The notes below the pieces were generated by a model. It searched no databases. It was not told where the DNA came from and was given only the letters and a program-made list of their open reading frames with translations. A DNA stretch of 64,000 nucleotides from Congeria kusceri. Taxonomy: Eukaryota > Mollusca > Bivalvia > Myida > Dreissenidae. A program made the position numbers and the translations under genes. Position 1 is the first letter of the stretch, and each line of letters starts with the position of its first letter. This document shows positions 20,940 through 35,900 of the stretch, one piece after another. The stretch spans positions 12,802,261-12,866,260 of the forward strand of contig CM051034.1 in the NCBI GenBank assembly GCA_027627225.1, given 5' to 3'.

Positions 20940-23900
20940 GTAAGAACAAAAATGATAACTTTTCTTCCAATAAAGCGTTGAGTTATCGAGTTGTTTATTT
21001 TTATTCCTAATCTGAAAGTAGGAAGTAAAATTCATAAGTGGTATTTTTAAAGTTCTATCATTTTTGTTTTCACGTTGATAACATCGCATTATTCCGTCTA
21101 AGAAGTAATACATTTTCAAAACAATGTGGAATTATTTTGAATCATGTCAATTTGCCATTTAGCATAATGCCCGAGTGGGGATGATTATTCTAGCTTATGC
21201 ATGAATCACTGTTAATTGAACTGTATTCAGTGACTCATTTGAGTGTCACAATAATTTACATATCTTGAGTGAGTAAATAGGTTGAATTTTACATTTCTCG
21301 TGCAGGAAATTAATTGATCAAAGTGCTAAACTAATTGAATCTGATAGAAACTGACATTGATATTTTTGTTAAGAATGATTAATATCTGGTCTCATTAAAA
21401 AGCAGATTAATTATTTTTGGATAAATCTGGAAACATAAACCAATGCCTCCTTATAGAATCTAATCACCAGACAGTGAACCTGTCTTACTTAAAATACTTA
21501 TTCATTGAAATTATTACCAGTACGATCAGTACCTGTTTATATAGCTATTATTGTGTTGTTTTTTTTCTAGTTATGTACAGTTACACCATAAAGGGTCCGT
21601 TTTTGCTGCCTCTGGTAATAGGAGACACCGTTGTCATTAAAGAGGAAAATGGCGGTGAGTATAGTCTATAAAGAATTCATGCATTGACCCATCTTGGTAG
21701 TCAAAAATTAATATTTAATACCACAAAACACCTGTCATTTTCTTTTTTTAAAAATAAATATGCCTCAAACAGTTAAAAACATGTCCATAGTTGTTGGCTG
21801 TTTTAACTACTGTTAATAGTAAGATAGATTTACTATTATTTGTTTTGCAAGTAAAGTTTCAAATGAATGAATAAAGAATAACATTGCATATTTACCTTAA
21901 AATGTATTAGTAGCTCTATGTTTATCTTGTGTCAATGTATTTTTCTTTCTAAATTATGAATAATTTAATATTGAAGTTATATGTGTTGCATTTTTTGAAC
22001 AGATTGGTACATGGGGTATTCAACAAAGAACAGGTGTGAAATGGGTGCTTTTCCCAAGAGTCATGTTGTTGTCAAAGAAGCTACCATTGTCCAGTCTGGG
22101 TAAGAAAGCCGTGCAGTGATTGATTGTTGTAACATTTATTTTGTATGGCTGCTAGGACGGTGCTAAGAAATAAGAGTAGTGCGATTTTCTAAAAGTAGCT
22201 GTATTGTTTTGCCAAACAATGTGAAGAATGCTTAATTAAAAAATATAAATTTTTATAATTTTTAGTAACCAATGTTTTGGCTACTGGTAATCATAACAGG
22301 GCTGGCATTTATATAATTACTTTAACATGCATATATCACACAGTCAATGTTTTAGAGCATAGGACCATTTATAAATTATAAAAAAATTGGCGTAATAAAT
22401 TGGCAATAATAAATTATAAAAAAATTGGCGTAATGTGCATTAATTTAAGTTAATTTTATACTTTATATCACCATAAGAACTGTTGAAGAACTATTAATTT
22501 GTTAGAGCGTCTTTCATATATAAGCTTAGTATAATAGTTCTTAGCAGTGTATTTTCAAAAAATGTACCGGCACTTGAGAAAATTGGAACTTTTTGGCAGC
22601 ACCCTGCCCTTTTAAGGGTTCTAGAAAAAAAAAACTACACTAGTAACACCAAACCAATTGATGTGATAAGACTTTAAATAAATATAAAATTCTTAATGTT
22701 TAGTGTTTGGTAATTGTTTAAGTTAGTTCAATTATTTTATGTAGTACTTTAAGTGCCTGTACATTTTTTTGAAAATACACTGCTAAGCACTATTGAGGTG
22801 TTAATACTTGAATATTACTTGGTTGTTGTATACCACAGATGGAAAGGGTAAGGGAGAATTGTAAAACACAAAAACATTAATAATCCTTAATATTCTTTGT
22901 GAAGTAGAGAAATGTTTTAACAATATTTGATTTTCTTCACACAGTTCCAAAAGTGTTAAAATTCGTGAATGGGTTAAAATTGTCATATTGTTTTTAAAGT
23001 GAAATGTAGATGTGAATATCTCCATACAACATTTTTCTATCAGGCTCAGATTGTCTTCTCATAATCCAGAATCGCTTGTAGGTCTATGGAAAGCATCACC
23101 CCCAAGGAGCTGCCGATCGTTCAAGAAATCACCTCTGTCGTGCGAGAGTGGTACCTGTACTGGAAGTCACAATATGTGGTATGGACCTTCTTTAATCTGG
23201 AAGTAGTAATTTAAACACTGGGGAGATGTTTGGTGATCAGGCCCCGTGTTCACAAATGATCAATTTCAGGATCAGGATCAGTCTTAGCTGATCTTGATTT
23301 TGAAGCTCAACTGAGCGGAATATCAAACATATGTTATTTTCGGAATAACTTTTCTTCTTGATAAAATCACATAATTATTTGTATTTGTTTTATTAAATTC
23401 TTCATATCAGACAGCAAATGTATATTTAAAATCGTTTTTATCATATATATTTGACCAAAAATAAAAATCCTGATTTTAGTGAACATCATTTTTGAGCCTG
23501 ATCCTGAAATATCTGGCTCAAGTTCATTTTGAACCTGAAAATCAGACTCAACTTGTTTTGTGAACACGGACCTGGCCAGATCATATATTGACTGTTCAAC
23601 GAGATTTGATTGACAATGCTTGTATACATTCATAAACATAGGACTTCTTTGTTTAAGTTATTTTTAAGTTAATCTGAACTTCAGGGCACTCAGTTAACGA
23701 TTTTTGCCGCCGAATATCGACCCCACTCCCCCACCTGAAAAGCATGTTTTTCCCCCTAAAAAATGGAAAAATTCCCCTCTGGAGGTCTGCAAAAAAATTA
23801 CAAAGAAAACAACAGAAAACCTAGTTAAGATGCCAATAATCGTCTGCATCATAAGTACAGCCGTTTTGGTCCAGATCTTTACATCGTAAATATTTCATTG

Positions 23901-26900
23901 ACACATGTTATGTGCGATAAACAATAAACCGATCTGTTCAACATCAAAGTGAAACAGTTTGACGTCATTAGCTTATATCGCGCGTGCCACCCATGACAAC
24001 GTCCTTTCACTGCTGTCGCTTTAATTAGCAGCCGAATTACACGCTGTTCACGTGGAGGGTGTACACAGTACCTGTATGTTATAAATTAATACTGACCTAT
24101 CTGAACGACTATAACGTTATTGATACGGAAAAAGTAATTTTTTGTTTAAGAGGAAATGTTAACTGCACATCGATGGCAATAAAAAAATGTGGTTGGTATG
24201 CGCTACGAAACTTTTATTCAAAAGTAAAGATCTCACAGTTCTCTGCGCTACAAAGTTTTTACATGGCCATCAATACACCCACGCTTTCCATGCGGATGAA
24301 GGGACGTTGTACATATCAGCATAATTTTCAAGCGCTTTTCTAGCCGAACAAAGGCTTTTCATGAAGTACATGTGTATTTTAACTGTAAATAAAATTTGTG
24401 TTAATGACGTGTGAACAGTAAAATTCAAATAGGCGTTTAGCATTTTGATATAATATATGTAATGTGATAACTGATTTAAAATTAAATACAAGGAACTATA
24501 TAATATTTTTATATACAAATAGAATATTTTACACATGGATATAACACATTATGGATGTTAACAACAATGAAAAGGTGATTCAATTACATTTACTTTTTGA
24601 GATAGCGAAAATAGAGTTGTGTGTATACATGTACATGTATATGCACATGAATGACCTGACAAGTTATATCGCAATTGCGACCCATGGACCCGCGAATCGC
24701 GATATAATGGAGTTGTAGTGTATTTCCATTTTCGGTCTTTTAAATGATACATTAAATTAATTAATAACTTAAAAAGTGGGACTGCAAATTACTTTTACCA
24801 AAAAATATGTGTTGCATGTTGATATTAATTATATTAGTTTCATATCTCCGTTATAAAATCGCGCTGGGCTAGAAAAAACGCGCTAACTATTTATTAACGC
24901 CTGCGAAATCACAAAAATACTTGTGGAAATGACGCGTGTATAGCTGCAATGTTAAATGTATACCGCAGCATATTCCAAATTTAAAGCGTTATTGGTAGAT
25001 TCTGAGCTATGTTTTTTTTGTGCTAAAAATAGTCAAAGTTATATTTATAGGAGTTTCATTTGCCGTAAAGATTACATGACATTTTTACCAAACGACAATT
25101 AGACGCGAGTTTGTTCGGGTTGAGTTAGTTTTTTCAAATCAGTTAATCTGTGAAAACTTCCATATCAAAATATTCCCCTGGTCAGTCAAAATTCCCCCTC
25201 CAGAGGGCGGTGGGCCCATTCCCCCAAAACTGATTGAGGGCCGTGTGGTTTGACGGAGATGTCTTGTACAAACATTGGTGTGCTGTCAAAGGTTTTTGTC
25301 AGAGATTGAGTTGAGAAGGCTTGGCTATAAATCCAATCGTGATCTGTCAATACATGTGCACCTACATGTATATACTGTGACACAATTTTGTGAATTGTCT
25401 CAATAATACAGAGACAAATAGGAATCTGTGGCATATCCACGGTTACCCAAATCTTATAAATGTTGCAAAGTGTTATTGAAGAAACAGGTCGAACAGCATA
25501 ATGTTTGAAATCATTGAAAACTTCTTTGTTGAATGTTCAGTTGATACTTACCTCATAGTCTTATCTTTATACTATATCTTCAGTCTAGCATAACAAGTTA
25601 GACCCTGTGCCAATATTGAGCTACTTTTTATATGGGCAATATTGGCGGGGCCTAACCGGGGAAAGACCAATTCTGTGGTGGAAATTTTTCCCTATATGTC
25701 TATAGAGTAGCGACAGGATTTTCGTCGCTACTTTCAGGCGCTGAAATGGCTTGGTTAGCATTAATATTTCTTAATAAAATGTACATGCTTGCAAAGAGAA
25801 TTTATTCCTCAATAAATGTTTCATAAATATTTGTACGATAGCACTTCCATTTTGGATGCAACAACAATTTAAACTTACACACTATTGCATTTTCAACTTA
25901 TCTCGCTTTAAGTAAAATACGTTGATTTATGACTTTATTATCGCAAATAATGGAAATTAATGAAAATTTAAACGTTTAGGTTTCCACCACATAAATGGTC
26001 TTTCGGCGATGAGACGTTCCAGCGAATTTAGCCCTATATAGAAAGTTCCACTAAATTCGCAGCACATCTCATGTATTAGACTACTCCTCAGTCCTGTTAA
26101 AATTATACTCCTTGCATGTTGTATGATTTGTCAGCCTGTTATAGTCTATTTAACCAATGACTGGTTGCTCAAATTTATACATCATCACTTGACAATATTA
26201 ACTACCGTTAGTTGGAAATTTTCTTTATAACAAGGGGTTATTGTTTGTTTGGGATTTTTCGCTGTTTTTAACAGTATTTCAGTCATACAAGAGCAATACT
26301 TGGAAATATGGGGCATGTAAATAGTAAATAAAGCACCTAGTCAGCCCTTGTTGATGGTCTTCTGAGACACTTGACACTTCAAAGCTTTTTTTAGGACATT
26401 TTCCTAAGCTACTTAAGTTACAATGGGCTGGTTGATGATTAGTTAGAGTCTGCATTTATTTGTCCATGGTCATTAACTGGTCTTCTAATTTATATTTGAG
26501 GCGTGTCGTGAGTTTAATGCATATGTGTAAAGTGTCATCCCAGATTAGCCTGTGCAGTCCGCACAGGATAATCCAGGACAACACTTTCCGCCTACAGTGG
26601 ATTTATGCTTAGAAGAGACTTCCTTGAAACAGAAAATACCATAAAAGCGGAAAGTGCTATCCCGGATTAGCCTGTGCGGACTGCACAGGCTAATCCGGGA
26701 TGACACTTTACGCTCATGCATTTGGCCCGGTTTTCCCACGCCACGCCACATTTATAAGACACTGAGTGTGGCACATTTTCTTTAATTCAAATCTGTGAGG
26801 AGTTTTAAAGATGATTAAATGTCATTCATATTTTTGAAGTGTTCTCTAAAAGTTTGTACTGTTGTTTGTAAAGTAATGAGCATTTTGGGATTTGTTTGGC

Positions 26901-29900
26901 TACTTTATATACAAGTTAGGCATAAAAAAAAATGTTTGTTTCAGGTAACCCGACCTACCCTAAAAAAATGCCCCGACCCTAGAACATTTTATTGGGTTTA
27001 TCAGATTGATTTTTGGTTTATTTACCTTTTTCAATAATTAAATGTGTTTTTGGTTAAATAAGTGTTTTGTTTTGATAGTATCCACGTATAAACAATGTTT
27101 AAGGATATTACTGATACTTTTTGAATATTTATTCAGTTTTAGAATCTTCAAGTTGACCATTTACCAAAAAAAAATAATAAATAAAATAAATCCCGACCTA
27201 CCTACCCTAATTTTTGTTGGCATGTTACCTGAAACAAACATATTTTTTTTACGCCTTACACATAATGTACTTTGTTAAGCTAAAAGAGCATTACCGTTAA
27301 ATACTTGGTGTCCCACGGGTTAATTGAAAGGATTGTTACTTAATCCAAACATGAGTCAGACACAGAACATCATTTGTTTAGGAAGTTTTGTATTTGAATG
27401 AATACAAGATGTTTTAGATCTATTAAGAATGGATTGTATACTAGACCAGGACTAGACCAATGGGTAGATGGTGCAAGAAACAAAATTTAGTAGTAAGGTA
27501 TAGCTTGGACAAATTAACCTGATGCTAAACTTAATCAGGCCTCGGCCCTCCTAGTGGAACCTTTAAAACCTTTATAAACCTTTATTTTTTAGAAAATCCT
27601 TTAAAACCTTTATTTTTCCTGGAAAACCTGTAAAAACCTGTAATTCACTTTAAACCTTTAGGTTTTTTCAATCAGCTTGCCACATCTTTTAGTAGTAATG
27701 ATTAACAGGCACATACAAGACTCATGCAAATGTTCTAACAAAATTTCACATCCATGTATACAGCTGAATTTTATGAGACTACAATAAAAAGCCTTGTGGA
27801 CACAGCAGTGGAGCATCAGCAATATCTCTGTAAATACCTTGAATATAATTGTCAATACTAAACAGTGTGTGTAAATGCATTACTTGGTGGATAGTTTATG
27901 TAATCATTTAATACAGTACTTAACATTGGACATGGAAGGACCTCAGATGCAGACTTTCCAAGGTCCAGAACAAATGAATAGCTGGTTGCTGCAACCTGCT
28001 CCTTGTTGGTTTCCACTGCTGCCTCTGTAGGTTGGTCAGAGGGTTATTCTGAGTATTCTTTTATTTCTTCACAAATGTAAAAAAAATGAAGAGACTTAAT
28101 TTCTGAAAGCTTATTTGTGTAAAATATTATTAAAACTTTAAACAGTAAGAAACAGTTGAAGTGCAGATGGCTGAAATAGTACTTTAGTAAGTCAGTAGAA
28201 GGCCTCTTTTTGATTTAACGAGTGTGTAGTGATGCCCAGCAAAATGAATACCTTTCAGCTTTGTTTACATTCGGAGCAAGAAAGTTAGACAGAAACTTTT
28301 GGCTTTGAAAGTGGCAGAAACCAGGTTGTGATATAGGCAAAATCATAGATATGTAAACCTACACTACCTTGATGCTTACATGTATAGTACAGTGTGGCTC
28401 CATTACTATTTTTAACTTCCACGTGTAAGAATTATTATTAATTCTTCATGTGCAGTATGCATAAGTAACAAATTCTGAGCACTGCCATTCACTTTGAATA
28501 TGCCATTACAGTGATAATTCTTTCTAATTGAATTCTTAAGGTGCCAATTTAAGAAATGTGTAGCTAATGTAATATTAGTTACTAGTTAACTAACTATTGT
28601 TACCTTTTTGAAGAACCTCATGTTTTGTTGTTTGTGTCATTTATCTGGAACTACTGTATGAAATAATGAAATGATAATTGGAAGCTAAATCACAGGGTTG
28701 AGATTACCTCCTACAATGATGTTCTAACTAAGCATTTTTTCTTACAGACTTACAGTTAAGGGCTTTTGATTTCTTAAGCAATTTGGTATAATATGAATAT
28801 ATGGTAATTTCGTCAAATAAGGTATGTTTCATGAAATATCCGTAAAATTAGATTGACAAAATTAGCCTTTATTTGCTTTTTAATTTGACCCAAATCTCCC
28901 TAAAAAGCTTTTATTTTTCAAAATTGGAACTTTTATAAAAACTTTTATTTTCATTGAGGTCTGCTAGGAAGCCTGCTTTATGCATGAAAACATGTATGTT
29001 ACAAATCTGTTACAATCAATATACCTATAAGTTTCCATACTGGACTCAAGTAAAAGCGATATGTGGCGTGTCGTGGGAAAACCGGTCTTAATGCATGTGC
29101 GTAAGGTGTCTTCCTGGATGAGCCTGTGCAGTCCGCACAGGCTGATCCAGGACGGCACTTTCCGCCTAAAGTGGATTTATGGTTAGAAGAGACTTCCTTG
29201 AAACAGAAAATACCATAAAAGCGGAAAGTGCCATCCCGGATTAGCCTGTGCGGACTGCACAGGCTTATCCGGGACGACACTTTACGCACATGCATTAAGA
29301 CCGGTTTTCTCACGACGCCCCTCATATAGATTTTTACACTGAAAATACAGTTATGATATCAATAAACACATGAAACACTAGCATGAATAAAACCGAGTAT
29401 AAATATATGAAAAATTCAAGTCGGTTATTATGCTTACATCATTCATGAGTGTCAGGTTAATTTTCCGGAACTATACCTGTCATTGTGATGTTATTTAGTA
29501 CAAAAGTAAAAAATACTCCTCAATTTTAACATAACTTAAGTAAACTTAGGCTAATTTGGTTGCTGTATTTGCTAACATAGCATAGATGGGTTGTCCAGAG
29601 TTTCTGAGTCATTATCTAATAAACACTCCAATGACTCCCCGACCTTTGTGTGAAGTCTGTCATATTTATTCCACTTAAGTGAAGCAATGTTTTTCAATGT
29701 AAAGTAGAGCGCTTAAGTGGGTGCATTTGTTTCCAGCACTGATCTTTACATTCACACAGGTTTGTAAATAATTATAAGTGCCAATATGTCTATAGGCAAA
29801 TGGAACATTATCTCATGATCTTTATAAAAGGCGACATAATTATCGTAGTTAAAATGTTATTATATAAATAAAGCAAGTATAAAATATTGAAGAATTGCCC

Positions 29901-32900
29901 CTTGCCAATCCAAAGGTTTAATCTATTTTCTTAGAGCAATGACGCAGAGTTCTTCAAAATTCAAGAGATGATAAATGACCTGCTGAAATGGCGAAAGGAG
30001 ATAACATCCAGAAAAATCACCACAGAACAGATGAAAGATCTCAAACAGAAGGTTGCAGCAAAAATTGACCTTGGCAACTCGTAAGTTGTAATAGATATTA
30101 GAATTTATTTTATGCTAAGTAGTGAAATATAGGAAAATATCAGTGAGATATATCCCTATATCACTCACTGTGCTGGACTACTTTTTTCTGATGTAAAAAC
30201 AACACTCAACAGCATAAAATAAAAAGAAAATTTGTTTGTTTTCGATGTGATAAACGTTATATCATCGCTTGGAAGGGAGACAATTTACATATTTTCACTA
30301 GCGCAAGCGCTCGTGAAAATATTAATTGTCTCCCTTTCCAGTGATGATATAACGCATTATCACACTGAAAACAAACAAATATCCTCTATATAACCTACAT
30401 TTTGATCCAGTAAAATGGCTGGATTGCACCAATGAAGTGAAACGTGATCATGCAGAGCATGGTCTTGATGGACGCTAGTTGAATTTCTTGCTTTTGATTG
30501 GCTGTGTCAAACTCCGCCTCCTCAGAATCTTTAGTAAGCCTGACCATATATGGATATATACTTGTATTGGTTATATTCAAAGTAAGCTGCGCTTGCTCTA
30601 CCCCTTATTAACAAATAAGATTTTACTTATTATAATAATATGTTCTAACTTCTACTAATAACTTATAGCGACAATTATATGTTTTCTCGATAAGCAGGTT
30701 TTGAACATGCCCCTTGCTTTTTTGCTTTGTCAATTTAGAAAAGACTTCCTTTATGTTCCAATTTATTAAGTAGGTAATTTCTGAAAGTTCTTCACAATAC
30801 TGTTTGTTTCCTCTTGCAGATGTTCTATTTTATTGTTTAAGGATGGCAGTCAAATACTTGTCTATATTTAAAAAAAAAACTTGCTATGAAAAGCACATTG
30901 TATGAATAGGGTTGTGTTGGAGTAATGTTTGTTTATACACAATCGGACTGGGGAAAGATCTAGGATCAACAAAGGTACAGGGTGCTGCTCAAAAGGAGCA
31001 GGGCGGAAAGAAGGACCAGTTTGTTGACATGTTCTAATAATTTGCTAAATACAGGGTTTTCATGAGTTAAATGCTTCTAATTAATGTTTTTAAATATAGT
31101 CGATTCATTTCGATGGTTGAGTGTGAAACTATTGTATCTGATATAGAAATGTTAAGCAGATACAAAAGTTTCACACTCAACCCTCGATTTGTCATTGAAT
31201 ATTTACAAATATACATTGAATTTCAAAACATTTTTAACCATCTGTGTGTTGACCAGCCCTGCGGGGCAGCAGGGGGAACCAAAACGAAGCAGGGTGCAGC
31301 ACCCTGCTTTTTATGCCCCCGGCATCTTGATGCGGGAGGCATATAGTTATTGTCCTGTCCGTCCTTCCGTCCGTCCATGACAAGGTTAAGTAGATTTTAC
31401 CGTTCTGTTTAGCACCGCTTACTACAACACTTGGATACTTACACAGTTGTTGCTTATGACCATTTCCTATCCACCCATATCACCCAACCTCACATTGACC
31501 TTGATATTGACCTAATTTGCACTTAGAATAATTCAAATGGGCTGTTTCTTGGTTAACTAGATTTTACCATTTCGTCTAACACCAACACTGCTTGCTACAA
31601 CACTTGGATACTTGCACAGTTGTTGCTTATGACCATCCCCAATTTACCGTTTCGTTTCGTATTTGTACACAATATATTCCCCTGTGCTATGGAATTTTGT
31701 TTGGCATTTATAACAATCGTGAAGAAAATTACATAAAGACATTTAAAGAACAAAAACATAAAAAAAATATCAATGGCATTTGGACATATTCTGCAATTTT
31801 ATCAACTAATCAATGAAAATTTATACTGACAAGATTTATCTGTACATTCTTTTCCCAATGTGGCAAATTTTCCATTGAGAAATTCCCAATTTCAAACTAG
31901 GTACATTTTCCCCAAAAGGTCAGACAAAGGCCTGCACATGTATTATGGCTGGTTTGTCTTGTTTTACAGAGCACTTGGGCTGGACCTGGTGGTACGTGAT
32001 GACGAGGGAAACATTCTCAACCCAGGCAGTGCCAGTGTTGTCCGAATATATAAAGAGGTCAGCCGCTGTTTCTGGGATGTGATTTTTTACTCCTTTCATT
32101 TGATTTCCTCCTTTTCAATATAAAATATTTGTCTTTCATATATTGCTTTACTGGGATGGATTTTGTTGGAAACTGTGTGTTTTGGGTAAGGGCAGTTTTC
32201 TTCCCTGAAAGGATTCTGAAGACATACTCAGTGTGTATTGTTATGAACTGTACCATTCAGACGATGCTATGTATGTTTGTACAGAAACCCAATCACATTG
32301 ACACAGGGTGAATATAGGGTGAAATTTAAGTTATGGAATCAAGATGGAATCAAGATTCCATAGTCACGCTTTAATATTATTATTTAAGTGTAATGGGCAC
32401 GGTTTTCTTGCATTGGTAAGCAAGCCACGGGCTTATTAATTACAGTCTTTGCCCATTTGCTGAAAACTTTAATGGCTAATTAAGCTAACAGATGTTAACT
32501 TTTGGATGAAGTTATTTATGTAAATTAAACGTTAAAATTTTAAACTGTGAGTGTATTCTAAACAAATTGGTATGCTCACAAAATTTTCAAATGTTTAATA
32601 AGCATGTTGCTTGTAATATTAATTTTATTAACATCTAAAGTTAACAGGCAGTTAGCTTAATTGGCAATTGATCATAATCTATGATGTTTTTTATTCACAC
32701 ACACTTGTCTGAAAACATGACATCAATAAAGAGATTCATATTCTTTCTCTCTTTCAGCATGTGGAAGTGGCAGACAGATTAAAACGAGAATTGGTAAGTG
32801 AAGGCTTTTATTATTTAATAAAATGAAAATAGGTTTATATTACACTGAAAATTAATGTTTAAGGGTCAGTCATAAAACCCAGCTGAAAATGGTTTCATCA

Positions 32901-35900
32901 AAATTCATTGCAAAACAATAACTTTGATATACATTCTTCAGTTATGGTTGGGGGGGGGGGGATAAAGGAAAAACAAAAATGAGTAACATGTATCATCAAC
33001 AAACGATGAACACTTAAATTTTTTTTTATAAAAACTATGGTTATATTGAATATATGGCGCGTTTAATATTTTTGTTGAGTGTATGTTATGTTTAGCAGAA
33101 ATGGAATGTGTCAATGTGATGAGGACTGACAGTAGCATGTTTGGCCTTTTAAGCCAAAAATAGCATATATAAGCACGTATGCATGCTAAACTAGAGAAAC
33201 TGAAAAAGATACAGGATTAAAGTGGTAGAAAGCCAGACCAGTTCTTTGACATTTTCTTGTATATTTGTAATGCCAAAATTTGTATCAGATACTTACATGT
33301 ACTTTTAATTAAGTGTTTAAAACCGGGTGTATTCATTTTCCTGTTGAATAATGGCACGTATTGTATTGACTTTAAAAAGAGATTCAACATTGCTGTGTTG
33401 CCCAGAGCAGGGTGGAGGGACTAAAAAGGAGCAGGGTGCAGCATGTTGCTATTTGGCTTAGGATCTCTCCCTAGCTTACATCAACTCTCCATCTTTTTTA
33501 TTACATGTAAGCAAAATAATATGAGGTGTGTCATGTGAAACTCGAGCTTAATGCATGTGCGGAAAGTCTGCACAGGCTGATCTGGGATGACACTTCCCGC
33601 TTTTATAGTAATTTTCGTTTCAGGTAAGTCTCTTCTAACATAAATCCACTTTAGGTGGAAAGTGTCATCACGGATTAGCCTGTGCGTTAAGATTGGTTTT
33701 CCCATGACATGCCTCATATGGTTTTCTGTATTTTGCTGGTCAAAAGTCATTGTTTTGAATAACATATGAATCAAAAGAAATATGTTTTTGTTAACCCCTC
33801 TCTAGCAAGGTGAAAGCAGTGCTCAAGTTGAGACCAAGGCATCAGTTGGGGCTACATACAACTTGTTTGTAATGCTGCACAACTTTGTCTGTCGGGTAGA
33901 TGATGTGGAAATCCTGGTCAACCTTTACGATGCCACCAATATGAAATATATTTGGTATGTATTTGTTATTTGATAGCAAGAAACACATATACCGGTAACA
34001 TGTATGAGCTAGTAGTCACTGCCTTGTCCTGTTTTAGATCAAATCATATCATAAATAGCTTAGAAATTGCACTATTTTCTTCATCTTAAACGGGTTAAAT
34101 TACAAAATGCTGCAAACACAACCTCTTTCTTACTTTTTTTCCTATGTGTGTAAGAAGGTTATGTTTTGGTGTGTGAGAAATGTTTTCACTGGACAGAGGT
34201 TTGATATTGGATAAGTACACACATTTCAGACATCTAATAATCACTGCAATTCCATTTTGACCATTATTGTTAACAATACTTAAAGAACATGAACATTTAT
34301 CTCAGTTTAAAACTAATTATAATGTTCTTGTTGGATAGTAGATAAATTTACCAAATTCATGTTGACTGTTTTCAGTGAACATTACATTGAAACTTATAGA
34401 AAATATATTACTTTAGTTTGAACCTTACATGTATGTCTTCTTTGACTATTTATTTACCAATTTTATGTTGACTGTTTTCAGTGAAAATTACATCATCAAG
34501 TGGGACAAGGAGAAGCTGGCAGGAGACCAAGAATTCCTCAGTTCAATCAAAGTAGTCTTTACCGTAAGTTCCTCAGTTCAATCAATGTAGTCTTTACCGT
34601 CAAATCCTTAATTCAATCAAAGTAGTCTTTACCATAAGTTCCTCAGTTCAATCAAAGTAGTTAACCGTAAGTTCCACAGTTCAATCGAAGTAGTTAACCG
34701 TAAGTTCCACAGTTCAATCGAAGTAGTTCACTGTAAGTTCCTCTGTTGAGCCAAAGTAGTCTTTACAAAAAGTCTTTCAGTTCAAGTATTCTTTGTTAGT
34801 TTCTCAGTTCTATTCAAGAAGATTTACTGTAAGTTTCTCAATCATAGTAGTCTTTACCGTAAGTTTCTCAGTTCTATCAAAGTAGTCTTTACAACAAGTT
34901 CCTTAGTTCAATCAAAGAAGTCTTTACTGTAAGTTTCTCAGTTTAATCAAAGTAGTCTTTACTGTAAGTTACTCAGTACAATCGAAGTAGTCTTTACTAT
35001 AAGTTCTTAAGCTCAGTCAAAATAGTCTTAACTGTTAGTTCCTCTGTTCAATCAAAGTAGTCTACCGTAAGTTCCTCAGTTAAATTAAAGTTGTCTTAAT
35101 ACGTTCTCAGTTTAATCAAATTAGTCTTGACTGTCAGTTTCTTGGTTTAATCACAGTAGTCTTTACTGCTAGTTCCTCAGTTCAACTAAAGTAGTCTTTA
35201 TAGTAAGTTACTCAATTTAATAAAGTAGTCCATTTCTTGGTTCCAGCAAAGTATTTTTGACCGTAAGTTCCTCTATTCACTCAAATTAGTCTTAACAGTA
35301 AGTTCCTCTATTCAACCCAAGTAGTCTTACCGTAAGTCCCTGAGTTCAATTAAAGTAGTCTTTACCATACGTTTCTCAGTTCAGTCAAAGTTGTCTTTTC
35401 TGTAAGTTCCTCAGTTCAATCAAAGTAGTATTTACTGTAAGTTCCTTGCTTCAAGCAACATAGTCTTTACCATGAATTCCTCAGTTCAATCAAAGTAGTC
35501 TTTACCATAAGTTCCTTAGTTGAATTAAAGTAGCCTTTACCGTAAGTTTCTCACTTCAATCAAAGTAGTATTTACCATAAGTTCCTTGATTAAATCAAAG
35601 TTCATCAGTTCTATCCCAGTAGTCTTTGCAGTAAGTTCCTCAGTTCTATCAAAGAAGTCTTTAAGTTCCTCAGTTCTGTCAAAGAAATCTTGACAGTAAG
35701 TGCCTCAGTTCAATTAAAGTGGTCTTTACTGTCAGTGCTTTAGTTCAATCAAAGTAGTCTTTACTGTAAATTCCACATTTCAATCATATTTGTCGTTGCC
35801 ATTAATTTCACAGATCAATCACAATGTATTTTAAATATACTTTGAATTTGTCAGTTCAGTGTGAGTCATCTTTATTGTAAAGTTCTGCTGTTTTCCTCTT

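Noticed and set aside
17743..27278. Homologous short frames ([13 protein letters not shown] and [13 protein letters not shown]) at 17.7-17.9 and 27.0-27.3 kb
   Set aside because: Both lie in the two copies of MITE M1; similarity reflects shared repeat DNA, with no sign of coding selection.
28999..29325. Minus-strand 108-codon frame and similar ones at 2127, 26545, 56182 and 61377
   Set aside because: All fall in R1 foldback copies and share the same [16 protein letters not shown] peptide because the DNA is shared.
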